Assembly: GCA_934132895.1 (NCBI GenBank) | Contig: CAKPAG010000007.1 | Span: forward strand, 1-64,000 | Direction: 5' to 3' | DNA: 64,000 bases | DNA from: an uncultured Clostridia bacterium | GTDB lineage: Bacteria > Bacillota > Clostridia > TANB77 > CAG-465 | In this document: in pieces, positions 35,100 through 43,555 of the stretch | Numbering within the stretch: the first letter of the stretch is position 1 | Layout: every line of letters starts with the position of its first letter | Notes under the pieces: generated by a model | Told to the model about the DNA's origin: nothing | What the model saw: only the letters and a program-made list of their open reading frames with translations | Database searches by the model: none | Position numbers and translations under genes: made by a program

Positions 35100-36287
35100 C
35101 TACTGTAACTTTTCTCCACATTCTGGACAGAATTTTTTCATTTCATCAAGTTCTGTACCACATTTTGGACATTTTTTCTTTTCTATTTTTTTTGCTCCAC
35201 ATTCTGAACAAAATTTACCATGGACTTCTTTATTACAATTTGGACAAGTCCATGCATCAGTAGCTGATGTAGACACGCTAGTTGCTGGCTGTGGTTGAGT
35301 TTGTTGGTTTTGCCAAGGACCTTGTGTTGCCCCTCCCATTACTTTGTCTGTTGACATGTTCATCATTTCGATTCCCATAAATCCATTTGCTGCTCCGTTT
35401 GCGTTATTTGCTGCATCTTGAACTGCATTTGCATATGCTCCAACAAGTGTTCCTTGTTGCATCATTTGATTTGAACTTAATTCGTAGTTATCTATCTTTT
35501 TTTGTGATTCTTCGTCTAGTGTTACTGATTCTACTACAAATCCTGTAATAGAAAGACCTCTTTTCCTTATTGGTTCGTCAAATACATATTCATCCATTAT
35601 CTCTTTTATTTCATCTGTTTGTGATGGTAATTCTAAAACTGGAACTTTATGTTTATTATTTCCTAGTTCATTTAAAACATTTTGGAATGATGATATTACT
35701 TCAGATCTCATTTGTTCTGTAATTGTTTCTTTTTTGTATATATCAGCTATTCCTGCAATTTCTTTCATGAACATAAATGGATCAGATATTTTAAATGTAT
35801 ATTTTCCAAAACATTTTAATGATACTCTTAATGGTGATAATGTCCCTGTCATTTGATTTGGTATTGGATGTGACCAATCTTGAAAAGGTACTGGTGCTGG
35901 TGTTCCAAATTTATTATTCATTATTTCTTTTAAATTAAAGAAATATATCGCTTGCTCTTTTGATGTTGCACCATCATAAGTAAACCTTTGCCACATTTCT
36001 TTAAACATTCCACCGAATTGTCCAGCAAATAATGATGGTGTTGATGATGTATCAAATGTATATACTCCATCTTCTGCTGCTGCGTCTAATATTCTCCCAT
36101 TATCATAAATTATTGCACATTGTCCTGGTCCTACTATAACGGTACTTCCATTTGATATTACTCCTGTGTCTGTTGTTTTCTTAATCATTAATACGTCATC
36201 TGGCATATCATCACATCTTATGGCTTCTTTCCATTGGTCATGTAATGTTCCTCCTATTGCTCCTACAGTTGCTTTTATTAATCCCAT
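35100..36287 (-). CDS. SPFH-domain protein with C-terminal zinc ribbons
   Basis: 395 residues. Begins MGLIKATVGAIGGTLHDQWKE and then a YdjI-like SPFH domain (TVIVGPGQCAIIYDNGRI; KCFGKYTFKISDPFMFMKEIAG), the group once named virion-core-like. A Gln/Ala/Asn-rich linker leads to two zinc ribbons: CPNCNKEVHGKFCSECG and CPKCGTELDEMKKFCPECG. No membrane helix, so it may gather at membranes through partners. In Bacilli relatives associate with phage-shock-like membrane proteins (inference for this one). GGGGGAAA site; downstream of the Tim44-like gene. Confidence 0.82.
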   Translation of the reverse strand: MGLIKATVGAIGGTLHDQWKEAIRCDDMPDDVLMIKKTTDTGVISNGSTVIVGPGQCAIIYDNGRILDAAAEDGVYTFDTSSTPSLFAGQFGGMFKEMWQRFTYDGATSKEQAIYFFNLKEIMNNKFGTPAPVPFQDWSHPIPNQMTGTLSPLRVSLKCFGKYTFKISDPFMFMKEIAGIADIYKKETITEQMRSEVISSFQNVLNELGNNKHKVPVLELPSQTDEIKEIMDEYVFDEPIRKRGLSITGFVVESVTLDEESQKKIDNYELSSNQMMQQGTLVGAYANAVQDAANNANGAANGFMGIEMMNMSTDKVMGGATQGPWQNQQTQPQPATSVSTSATDAWTCPNCNKEVHGKFCSECGAKKIEKKKCPKCGTELDEMKKFCPECGEKLQ

Positions 36288-36330
36288 TTAAATTTCCCCC
36301 TTATATTTTTACTTTTTTTCTAATTTCTTT

Positions 36331-37275
36331 TTAATTTCCTTTTATATCTGTAAGTACAAAGTCATATTCTCCTGTTGTTATTACAGATCCACAATATTCA
36401 CACTGTCCTGCTGATGTAATTTCGGTTGGTGCTCCACAGTTTGGGCAATTTGTTGTAGATTTTTTACTTGTGCCTGCCTGTGTTTTTACCCCCGATTTTC
36501 TTGCAAAAGTCATTATATATGACATATTCCAATCTTTGTTTGGATCACTTTCTAAAACCTGTTTTGATGTTGCATCTATAACGTAATCTCTCATTACAGC
36601 ACTAAGTGATACTGTTACAACTTCTTTATCTCCATCTTGTTTAAAATCAAGTAAATGACAAGATTTTATACTTATTTTTTCTATTACGTTTATTTTGTTG
36701 TTATCTATATATTCTTGTAATTGTGCTTGATGCGTTTCAAAAAGCTCATTTGATTCAAATGGACGTATAGCTTTCCAGTTTCTTTCTGTCCATGCTTGCT
36801 GAATTTTTATAAATACATCTCTTACCCATGACAAAAATGCTTCTTCTGAGAAATTTGGATCTATCTCTTGTATTCTTGAAGCAACACTTTGTTCAAATGA
36901 ATATGAAGAATTAATATTATTTTCTAAATTATTATTTACATTAGAATTATTTTGAACATAATTATTTTTTGAGTCATAATATCTTGCAGTTGGCGGATAT
37001 TTACTTCTAATGATAACCGTAATTAATATGATAATTGCAATAATTCCAAGAACAGGATGTTTAACAAACAATAGTATTAGCCATATAATTGCCCCTAAAT
37101 CACCAGAATCACTATGGTAATCGTCATTATAATCATAATTAGAGTCATAACTATAATCACTTCCTCCACTATCATATCTATTAATATTTCCTACATCTGC
37201 AAAAGCGAAATTCGAAACAAATACAAACATCATAAATAGTAAAATAGCAAGAATAACTTTGGTCTTCTTTTTCAT
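36331..37275 (-). CDS. Tim44-like membrane protein with zinc ribbon
   Basis: 314 residues. Signal peptide (residues 1-26, ending FAFA), an Asp/Ser/Tyr-rich segment, one or two membrane helices (IIWLILLFVKHPVLGIIAIIILITVII), then a Tim44-like domain (DPNFSEEAFLSWVRDVFIKIQQAWTERNW...AIRPF). A C-terminal zinc ribbon CPNCGAPTEI...CEYCGS follows. Function in bacteria is unknown; Tim44-like domains bind membranes or unfolded proteins. First gene of a two-gene operon with the SPFH protein, 43 nt apart. Confidence 0.82.
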   Translation of the reverse strand: MKKKTKVILAILLFMMFVFVSNFAFADVGNINRYDSGGSDYSYDSNYDYNDDYHSDSGDLGAIIWLILLFVKHPVLGIIAIIILITVIIRSKYPPTARYYDSKNNYVQNNSNVNNNLENNINSSYSFEQSVASRIQEIDPNFSEEAFLSWVRDVFIKIQQAWTERNWKAIRPFESNELFETHQAQLQEYIDNNKINVIEKISIKSCHLLDFKQDGDKEVVTVSLSAVMRDYVIDATSKQVLESDPNKDWNMSYIMTFARKSGVKTQAGTSKKSTTNCPNCGAPTEITSAGQCEYCGSVITTGEYDFVLTDIKGN

Positions 37276-37349
37276 ATATTCACCTCGTTTCTTTTTTGAA
37301 AATTATGCATAAAATGCTTCAAATACTTAAACCTTGTTTGGTTAATTAA

Positions 37350-37378
37350 ATTGTACAATATACTAAAAAAATTTTCAA
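37350..37378 (-). promoter_or_regulatory. Tim44-like/SPFH operon promoter
   Basis: On the minus strand: TTGAAA (37373-37378), 17-nt spacer, TACAAT (37350-37355). The stretch 37380-37640 beyond it shows no gene; an open frame there is hydrophobic AT-rich noise ahead of the next promoter. Confidence 0.65.
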
Positions 37379-37648
37379 TACACTATATATAGATTTTAGT
37401 TCGAAGGCACGAAAAAGACTTTAATACTTGTAATAGAGTATTATTATCACTTATAGAAAATTTAAAACTTAAAATTGTTTATTTTCATCAAATAATATTT
37501 AGTGAAAATAAGGTTTTGCTATATTAGCATATGTTTTAAGTGTAAAAATAATGATTTTAAGTGGATTAGAGGGAATATAATTAGCTATTTTAGTTTGTCA
37601 ATATTTTTTATGCTATTTTTTGTGTCGAAATTTTACGATCGATTTTTC

Positions 37649-37678
37649 TTGACTTTTAGTATGCATAGGTGTTATAGT
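37649..37678 (+). promoter_or_regulatory. Tad-like operon promoter
   Basis: TTGACT (37649-37654), 18-nt spacer, TATAGT (37673-37678). The expected transcript start is ~37685, right at the ribosome site, so any longer N-terminal extension of the next gene is untranscribed. Confidence 0.6.
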
Positions 37679-37699
37679 ATTGTTAGAGGAGGTGGTAAG

Positions 37700-38518
37700 A
37701 TATATGAGATTGGTATAATTTCATTATCTATAATTCTTTCATATAATTTAATATCATATTATTTCATAAAACGCAAAGAAAAATTTTTAGTAAAAGCACA
37801 AAGTATTTTTTTAAATAATAAATTTTTTTCAAACTTTTATAAACGTTATTTTTTAACAATTCAAGAAAATTTAAATTCTTTAGAAAGACCATATAAATTA
37901 AATCTTACAAGATATATATTTATAAAATACATTGTTTCAAGTATTTGTTCATTAGTATTTATTTTTCAGAAAAGAAATTTTATTCAAATATTTTTTATTT
38001 TTTTATTGTTATTTTACCTACCAAATATTTTAGTTTCAAATTACAGAAAAAAAGAAAAAGTATATGTAATAAACGATTTACAGCAAATAATTAATAATTT
38101 ACAAATCTCTTTAGTAACAAGTAATAGTTTATATGACTCTTTAAAGTTTTCCATAAAAAACATAAGTTATATTAGGTTTAAAAATAGCTTTTTAGATTTT
38201 ATAGAAGAGTATAGAATGTATAATTATAATATAAAAAAAGCATCTGAAAAGTTAATATATAGATTTAACCAAAAGGAACTAAAAACTTTTTTAGAAATAC
38301 TGGATGGAAGCGAGAGTATTTCAAATACTTTAGAATTAATAGAACGCTTTAAACAAGTAGTAGCCAAAAAGGAAGAAAGTGCTCTTAAAGGTTATTATAT
38401 AAAAACTAATATGAAAGTTATTTTTATTTCATTAATTTTATTATGCATGTCTTTTGTTATAGTTATATATCCAATTTCTATACAAATCCTAGAAAGTTTA
38501 AATACTATCTTAAATTAA
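37700..38518 (+). CDS. TadB/TadC-like pilus platform protein
   Basis: About 270 residues. Membrane segments near the N-terminus (EIGIISLSIILSYN), in the middle (FIQIFFIFLLLFYLPNIL) and at the end (VIFISLILLCMSFVIVIYPI) flank a cytoplasmic helical domain (DLQQIINNLQISLVTSNSLYDSL), the GspF/TadC layout. The start is a problem: GAGGAGGTG (37686-37694) is followed by an ATG at 37704 that reads only M-R-L-V-stop in another frame, and the open frame has no ATG/GTG/TTG nearby. Either ATA (37700) is used or one base is missing after 37704. First gene of the Tad-like operon. Confidence 0.6.
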   Translation: MYEIGIISLSIILSYNLISYYFIKRKEKFLVKAQSIFLNNKFFSNFYKRYFLTIQENLNSLERPYKLNLTRYIFIKYIVSSICSLVFIFQKRNFIQIFFIFLLLFYLPNILVSNYRKKEKVYVINDLQQIINNLQISLVTSNSLYDSLKFSIKNISYIRFKNSFLDFIEEYRMYNYNIKKASEKLIYRFNQKELKTFLEILDGSESISNTLELIERFKQVVAKKEESALKGYYIKTNMKVIFISLILLCMSFVIVIYPISIQILESLNTILN

Positions 38519-38531
38519 AGGAGTGATTGAA

Positions 38532-38741
38532 ATGTATAAATTTAAGAAAAATAAAATTAACATTAAGCAAAATAAAAGAGGTGGTTCAGTATTAGTTGAA
38601 AACATACTTATGATTGCTATTACTTTAGTACTCATTATTGTTATATTTTATCCTCAGATTATAAAATTGTTTGATAAAGTTATGGATAGTTTAGCTGTTT
38701 GGTTTGACAATGCAGTGTCAGTTATAGGGGTGATAAACTAA
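38532..38741 (+). CDS. Flp/Tad-type pilin-like protein
   Basis: 69 residues with AAAGGAGTG before the ATG. A basic N-terminus (YKFKKNKINIKQNKRGG) precedes one hydrophobic helix (LVENILMIAITLVLIIVIFY) with Glu near its start (GGSVLVEN), then a short amphipathic tail. Size, charge and the early Glu match Flp pilins, although the classical processing site is not clear. Position between platform and CpaB-like genes supports the call. Confidence 0.6.
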   Translation: MYKFKKNKINIKQNKRGGSVLVENILMIAITLVLIIVIFYPQIIKLFDKVMDSLAVWFDNAVSVIGVIN

Positions 38742-39416
38742 ATGACAAGATTTAAAAGAAATATTATTATATTAACTCTTGCTATAATAATATATTTATG
38801 TTTAGTATATTTTAAATCATGCATAGTATCCAATAATGCTAAAGAAGTATATGTGTTAAACAAAGATATAACAAGAGGAGAAAATATACTTATTACTGAT
38901 GTAGATAAGATAGTAATAAATAGTGATTTAAACTTAGAATGTGTTGAAAATGTGGAAAACTTAGTAGCAAAAACAGACTTAAGTAGAGGAAAAATTTTTT
39001 GTAAAGAAGATGCAATTAATAAAAGCGAATATCAAACGTTAGAAGATAATAAAAAAGAAAAAATATTATTAAAATTAGAAGATATGGATATTAAGGGAAG
39101 TAATAAACTTACAAAAGGCAGTATTGTAAATATATATTATACTGGGAGGACAACTCAGCTTGATAGTTTAATAGCAAGCAAAAGCTTTAAAAAAATAAAA
39201 AGTTCAAGTATTGCTGATGGGTATACAACAATAGCTTTTTTAAATAGTATTAAGGTAGTTGGAGTGTATAATAAAAATGGAGAGGAGGCAAAAAGTGAAA
39301 GCACATTTTTAAGTGACACAACTTATGCTATAGAAATTGAAGTAGACCAAGATATTGCAATGCTTGTACAAAATCTTAAAAATTATGGAAAATTTAATAT
39401 TACAATTAAAAAATAA
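38742..39416 (+). CDS. CpaB/RcpC-like SAF-domain protein
   Basis: 224 residues; ATG directly follows the pilin stop, with GGGGTGAT upstream. An N-terminal membrane helix (NIIILTLAIIIYLCLVYF) is followed by a SAF-like domain: VYVLNKDITRGENILITDVDKI ... LVAKTDLSRGKIF, the pattern of CpaB pilus assembly proteins. The C-terminal half (ITKGSIVNIYY-like, SIKVVGVYN, YAIEIEVDQDIAML) fits the RcpC/CpaB repeat. Probably sits outside the membrane in pilus assembly. Confidence 0.7.
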   Translation: MTRFKRNIIILTLAIIIYLCLVYFKSCIVSNNAKEVYVLNKDITRGENILITDVDKIVINSDLNLECVENVENLVAKTDLSRGKIFCKEDAINKSEYQTLEDNKKEKILLKLEDMDIKGSNKLTKGSIVNIYYTGRTTQLDSLIASKSFKKIKSSSIADGYTTIAFLNSIKVVGVYNKNGEEAKSESTFLSDTTYAIEIEVDQDIAMLVQNLKNYGKFNITIKK

Positions 39417-39420
39417 AGAG

Positions 39421-39837
39421 GTGAGAAAGAGAGTAAATATATTAATTTTACATGATAATGAACTCATTTTAGAAAAAAATGAAAACATTGAAAAAATATA
39501 CAAAAAACTAAAAAAAGAATTAAAAAAGAAACAATACGAAAAATATAACCTTTCTATAATTGAAGATAAAAATTATACTAATAAAATTAAAGTTAGTGCT
39601 GTTTTAATACTATCAAATGATGTTAAAAAAGCTATATTCTATAAGTATAGTAAAAAAATAGAAAAGTTTAGGCAAGATAATGTTCCTATTTTTATAGTGA
39701 CAGGAGGCCTAAAAACAAATAATATTGCCTATTCAATAAGTTTAACACCTTATGTGTTTTATAAAAACAAAAGAGTTGAAAGTATATGTATGAAAATTAT
39801 AGAGATAATGAAAATAAAAGAAAGAATTAGAATATGA
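39421..39837 (+). CDS. Unknown protein of the Tad-like operon
   Basis: 138 residues from a GTG 4 nt after the previous stop; the only purine-rich stretch before it is AAAGAG, so coupling to the upstream gene is likely. No membrane segment. Alpha/beta composition with a Lys-rich helix (KIYKKLKKELKKKQYEKYN) and a strand-turn IFIVTGGLKTNNIAYSISLT. It sits where TadZ/CpaE is found in other loci and has a comparable first strand (VNILILHDNELILEK), but no ATPase motif is visible. Function unknown. Confidence 0.5.
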   Translation: MRKRVNILILHDNELILEKNENIEKIYKKLKKELKKKQYEKYNLSIIEDKNYTNKIKVSAVLILSNDVKKAIFYKYSKKIEKFRQDNVPIFIVTGGLKTNNIAYSISLTPYVFYKNKRVESICMKIIEIMKIKERIRI

Positions 39838-41429
39838 AAAAATTAAAAAAAGTTAAGATAATATCTATTCCTGTATTAATACTAATTTATTTATTGTTAC
39901 ATTTCAATATATTAGGGTATTCCTACCAGTTAGATTTTAGTAATATTATTGATATGGTAGGAATACCAAAATTAAATAAAAAAGGTGAATGTTTAAATGA
40001 AGAAATATATAGAAAATATAATATTTTTGTGTACTCTGATCCTGTGAGTATTTTAAAAGAAACTAACCTTCAAAGATTTAAAGAAGTAAAAAATGATGGT
40101 AAATACTTGTATAACGGAAAATCAGGAGAATTCTATATTCTTGGTACCAATTTTGATGGAGCATATGTGTATAATGTTTATTTTCCCGTGGACTTTGTAC
40201 CAGATACTTATCCAGAAAGTTGGCAATATGTAATTTCGAAAGATTTTGAAAGTTCTTGGAATCAAAGTTATATATATAAAGATCAATTAGAATATATGAA
40301 AAATGCTAAATTGCTTTTTGATAAAATTGATTTAATAAATAAAACTTGTAATTCGTATGATTTAGTTGAATATAATCTCTCTCCTCTAAAAGAGGGGCTT
40401 GGAAAATTTAGACTTAATAGTTTGTCAACGTGGAAAACTATGGGAATTGTAACAGCCAAAAGAAGATTGAAAAATGGAGTTATAAGAGATGTTATATTTA
40501 TGACAAAGCCTATGGCAGTTGAAGCAAATATATATTCATATCTTAATGTTCAAGATGAAGTATATATTAATGAAACCGAGGATGAAACAAGTATTAACAT
40601 TCAGTTTGGTTCAGAAGTTAAAGGACTTACAGAGTATGCAAATCAAAATCAAATAAAAAAGATCTATTCCGAAATATATATAAATGGCGTGTTAGTCGAC
40701 ACAGTAAGTGGCAGTAAAATAACAAATGTGGACAAAAAAATAGATTTTGTTATATCCCGAGAAAAAGATAATTTAAACGAACAGGTTATGTCGTATTCGT
40801 TAGAGGTAAAAAGTTACCTTTTAACTGATTTTTTAGAAGACGGTATTTTATGCGATAAGTTAGAAAAAGATGTTGTTGTAAAAATGGCCCCCAGAAAGCT
40901 AGTTCCTATAAATGACATAAAAATTAAACTATTAACTTTAGAAGAAAATTATTGGGTTGTAAGTCCACTTGCCCAAATTGATAAATTAAATTCTGAAACA
41001 CAAGGATTTTTTGAACAAGGAAGAAGAATAGTATTATATATAGAAGGAGCAAAAGATTTTAAGAGGATTAGTGATATTAAAATATATTTAAATAATATAG
41101 AATGCAAGTACAATATACTAAAGTTAGATGAAAATTATTTATATTTAGAACCTGATATAGTAGAAAAGACATATATAAGTTTGGGAGGATGGAAAACTAT
41201 GAGAGAAGAAAAGGAAAGTTATTTTGATGTGAAAAAAGAAGATATTGGAAGAAGAGTTAAAGAGCCAAATGAAATATGTATTAGAGTTCTTTGTACACCT
41301 GGAAAAGAAGAGCTATATACACTTTGTTTTGATGTGATTGATGATTATATGAGTAACTTAAATCGTGTATTTGATAAGTCTGATAGTCAAGAATATAATG
41401 GTGAAAAAATAAAATTTGCTAAAGAATAA
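39834..41429 (+). CDS. Large exported protein of the Tad-like operon
   Basis: 531 residues; ATGA overlap with the gene before. A basic start and one hydrophobic segment (IISIPVLILIYLLLHFNILG) indicate export with anchoring or cleavage. The rest is soluble and beta-rich: SGEFYILGTNFDGAYVYNVYFP, and two segments with a WKTM motif (LSTWKTMG, GGWKTMRE). No catalytic pattern is recognised. A surface or pilus-tip component is suggested by position only. Confidence 0.55.
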   Translation: MKKLKKVKIISIPVLILIYLLLHFNILGYSYQLDFSNIIDMVGIPKLNKKGECLNEEIYRKYNIFVYSDPVSILKETNLQRFKEVKNDGKYLYNGKSGEFYILGTNFDGAYVYNVYFPVDFVPDTYPESWQYVISKDFESSWNQSYIYKDQLEYMKNAKLLFDKIDLINKTCNSYDLVEYNLSPLKEGLGKFRLNSLSTWKTMGIVTAKRRLKNGVIRDVIFMTKPMAVEANIYSYLNVQDEVYINETEDETSINIQFGSEVKGLTEYANQNQIKKIYSEIYINGVLVDTVSGSKITNVDKKIDFVISREKDNLNEQVMSYSLEVKSYLLTDFLEDGILCDKLEKDVVVKMAPRKLVPINDIKIKLLTLEENYWVVSPLAQIDKLNSETQGFFEQGRRIVLYIEGAKDFKRISDIKIYLNNIECKYNILKLDENYLYLEPDIVEKTYISLGGWKTMREEKESYFDVKKEDIGRRVKEPNEICIRVLCTPGKEELYTLCFDVIDDYMSNLNRVFDKSDSQEYNGEKIKFAKE

Positions 41430-41446
41430 TATTTCCTTAAAACTAA

Positions 41447-41851
41447 AAACTCGGAAATGCATTAATTTTAATTTTTAGTTCTTTTTCAATACTCTTTTTA
41501 ATAATTTTTTCTATAGTGATAATATACTTTCAGGTTTTTATAAAAGTAAAGTATATTGAACAAGATTTAAAATTTATAGTTAAAAATCAAGCTGTTTTAA
41601 ACGCAGATAAGGAGTTATTAAAGTTAAATGTGTATAGATTTAATATAGAAAATATGAAAAGTGGTATAGAACAAAATCTACAAACTAAATATTCTAATTT
41701 AACAGTTTTCGATATCAAATACAAAGAAGATGATAACTCGTTTTATATTTCATTAGATTATGAAATTTTTCCAACCATTCTTTTTAATAATAAAAACGTT
41801 AAATTAAGATTGAATAAAAAGGTAAAGTTTAAATTAATGGAGGTAATATAG
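41447..41851 (+). CDS. TadE-like minor pilin, start unclear
   Basis: About 134 residues. KLGNALILIFSSFSILFLIIFSIVIIYFQ is coded in frame from 41447, matching the K-L-G-N-A start of the next gene, then a polar domain (NMKSGIEQNLQTKYSNLTVFDIKYKEDDNSFYISLDYEI). The frame has no ATG, GTG or TTG before 41516, which lies inside the membrane segment, and no ribosome site. Either the start codon has been lost or an unusual start is used. Gene-finders would shorten it to 41516, cutting the membrane helix. Confidence 0.55.
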   Translation, partial: KLGNALILIFSSFSILFLIIFSIVIIYFQVFIKVKYIEQDLKFIVKNQAVLNADKELLKLNVYRFNIENMKSGIEQNLQTKYSNLTVFDIKYKEDDNSFYISLDYEIFPTILFNNKNVKLRLNKKVKFKLMEVI

Positions 41852-41858
41852 TCATAAA

Positions 41859-42254
41859 ATGAATAAAAAGTTAGGAAATGCAGCAATTTCAAATACAATT
41901 ATATTTTTCATAACTACGATACTTTTAATATATCTTGGTATATATTTGTTTAATATAATGTCGGTTTTTGTATGGTACCAAAAATTAAATAACATATATG
42001 AAAAATATAGATTGGTAGTAGAAAGCTATGGAAATCTAACTGAAAATGAGGAGAAAAATTTGTATTCTGATTTAAAAGCTGAAGGATTTGAACTATCAAA
42101 AGTAAAATTAGACATACCAAAAGATAAGAAATATTATGGTGATGAGATTAAATTTGAAATTAAATATAGTGTTAGTATAAATAAGTTAAAGCTCGTCTTT
42201 AAAGAGGAACAAGTAATAGATATTAAAGTGGGAAATTCATTTATAATGGTATAA
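41859..42254 (+). CDS. TadE/DUF4320-like minor pilin
   Basis: 131 residues. MNKKLGNAAISNTIIFFITTILLIYLGIYL is a short basic start plus one membrane helix. The rest is an extracellular alpha/beta domain ending in paired strands (DEIKFEIKYSVSINKLKLVF). GGAGGT is 14 nt before the ATG, longer than usual. It shares the K-L-G-N-A start with the preceding gene, so the two are probably diverged copies. Last gene of the operon. Confidence 0.6.
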   Translation: MNKKLGNAAISNTIIFFITTILLIYLGIYLFNIMSVFVWYQKLNNIYEKYRLVVESYGNLTENEEKNLYSDLKAEGFELSKVKLDIPKDKKYYGDEIKFEIKYSVSINKLKLVFKEEQVIDIKVGNSFIMV

Positions 42255-42281
42255 AAAAAGCCCAAAATATGGGCAAGTTTT
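42253..42281. terminator. Bidirectional terminator
   Basis: GCCCA-AAATA-TGGGC (42260-42274) has A7 on one side (T7 on the minus strand, ending mecA) and AAG-T5 on the other. Confidence 0.75.
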
Positions 42282-42901
42282 TAAATTTTTCTTAAAGATT
42301 GAATAGCATTATTTTCTATTACAAGTTTTGATTTTTCTTTTAAAGATGCTTCTATTGATAAAGATGAATAATAATCATCACAATATTCTGATATAAAAGC
42401 AAAAGTTTTTAAGAACCTTTTATTTTTAACAGCTGATTTATTAAAAATGATATAAAAAGAATCTTTGTATTTGTATAAACTATTTCTTCCAAAGTATAAT
42501 TTTTCTTTTTTTGTAACTTCACAAAGTGAAAGAAGTTTGTCTATTGAACTGAAAGCATATATATTACTATCTACTTTATAATCAACTATATGTGAAGTAC
42601 CTCTGTTTTTGTTACTACTTAGATTAAGATTGTTGTATTTTTTTAGTTCTGGTATTGCATCAATTTTTGTTATTGTAAGAATAAAAAGATTGTTGTTATC
42701 AGAACAAGCTTCTATAAAAAGTTGAGAGCCTTCTAAGGCAAATTCTTCGTCTAAATTTGATTCTTCTATTAGGTCTATAAATAATTCTTGTGCTATAGAA
42801 GAATTTTTTTCTATATCGGTTAACGAAATTTCTCTATTTTCTAGTTCTTCTAGAGTAAGAGTGATCCTTATTTTATTTTCATTTATTTTTTCAACCTTCA
42901 T
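42281..42901 (-). CDS. mecA: Adaptor protein MecA
   Basis: 206 residues. MKVEKINENKIRITLTLEELENR is the N-terminal substrate-binding domain; the C-terminal domain (YAFSSIDKLLSLCE, RNSLYKYKDSFYIIF) is the part that engages ClpC. MecA delivers competence and other regulators to ClpCP for degradation. The acidic middle (ELFIDLIEESNLDEEFALEG) is typical. GGAGGT site. It converges on the Tad-like operon and shares a terminator with it. Confidence 0.88.
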   Translation of the reverse strand: MKVEKINENKIRITLTLEELENREISLTDIEKNSSIAQELFIDLIEESNLDEEFALEGSQLFIEACSDNNNLFILTITKIDAIPELKKYNNLNLSSNKNRGTSHIVDYKVDSNIYAFSSIDKLLSLCEVTKKEKLYFGRNSLYKYKDSFYIIFNKSAVKNKRFLKTFAFISEYCDDYYSSLSIEASLKEKSKLVIENNAIQSLRKI

Positions 42902-43130
42902 AAAGTAACCTCCAAAGATTTGGTTAAAATATTCTTATTTGTAGTATATGTATTATATAATAGTAAAGTTACAAAGTCAAGAATGGTAAAAATGTTTTTA
43001 TTATCTATTATATATTTTTTCCTAAAACTAAAAAAATATAATTAATTATATAAAATAAGTAAAAAAATAAAAATTTAAAAGTAAAATATCAAAAAAAATT
43101 AAAAATTTTACTAAAATTCATTAAAAAAAT
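42902..43130. other. AT-rich intergenic gap
   Basis: No gene. Extremely A/T-rich (long runs of A near 43030-43130), upstream-element-like DNA before the rpsF promoter. A weak minus-strand promoter for mecA probably lies near 42940-42965 but cannot be fixed with confidence. Confidence 0.4.
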
Positions 43131-43159
43131 TTGATTATGTAAATAAATTGTGGTATAAT
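43131..43159 (+). promoter_or_regulatory. rpsF operon promoter
   Basis: TTGATT (43131-43136), 17-nt spacer, consensus TATAAT (43154-43159) with an extended TGG. Confidence 0.85.
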
Positions 43160-43178
43160 AACAAAAGTTAGTTTCCTT

Positions 43179-43199
43179 ACTCTATATTTATTATAGAGT
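43179..43199 (+). promoter_or_regulatory. rpsF leader hairpin
   Basis: ACTCTATA (43179-43186) pairs perfectly with TATAGAGT (43192-43199), loop TTTAT, 13 nt before the AGGAGGTG site. In many bacteria the rpsF leader holds an S6:S18-binding hairpin; this could be its equivalent, but the conserved bulge is not evident. Confidence 0.35.
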
Positions 43200-43229
43200 C
43201 TTAAGTCCAAAAGGAGGTGAGTTTAAGTC

Positions 43230-43511
43230 ATGAATAATTACGAAACAGTTATAATCCTTTCAACAAATGCAAACGAAGAAGAAACAGTTGCTTTTGGTGA
43301 AAAAATGAAAGAATTAATTTCAGCAAATGGCGAACTTACAAATGTTGAGGAATGGGGTAGAAAAACTTTAGCTTATGAAATTAAAAAGCAAAAAGAAGGA
43401 ATTTACATACTATTCACATTTGTAGCAAAACCAGAATTTATTTCAGAATTCGAAAGAGTTTTAAGATTAGATGAAATTGTTTTAAAACACATGGTTATAA
43501 AAAAAGACTAG
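43230..43511 (+). CDS. rpsF: 30S ribosomal protein S6
   Basis: 93 residues. NNYETVIILSTNANEEE at the start and RKTLAYEIKKQKEGIYILFTFVA are standard; the C-terminal LDEIVLKHMVIKKD has no polyglutamate tail. Pairs with S18 on the 30S platform. First gene of rpsF-ssb-rpsR with a strong AGGAGGTG site. Confidence 0.97.
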   Translation: MNNYETVIILSTNANEEETVAFGEKMKELISANGELTNVEEWGRKTLAYEIKKQKEGIYILFTFVAKPEFISEFERVLRLDEIVLKHMVIKKD

Positions 43512-43555
43512 TTTTAATTTAAGAGAGTATCTAATCTCGTAAAGGGGGAATAAAA

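Noticed and set aside
37502..37699. N-terminal extension of the platform protein from an upstream ATG
   Set aside because: A TTGACT-N18-TATAGT promoter and the ribosome site lie inside it, so it would be at least partly untranscribed; its residues look like translated AT-rich DNA.
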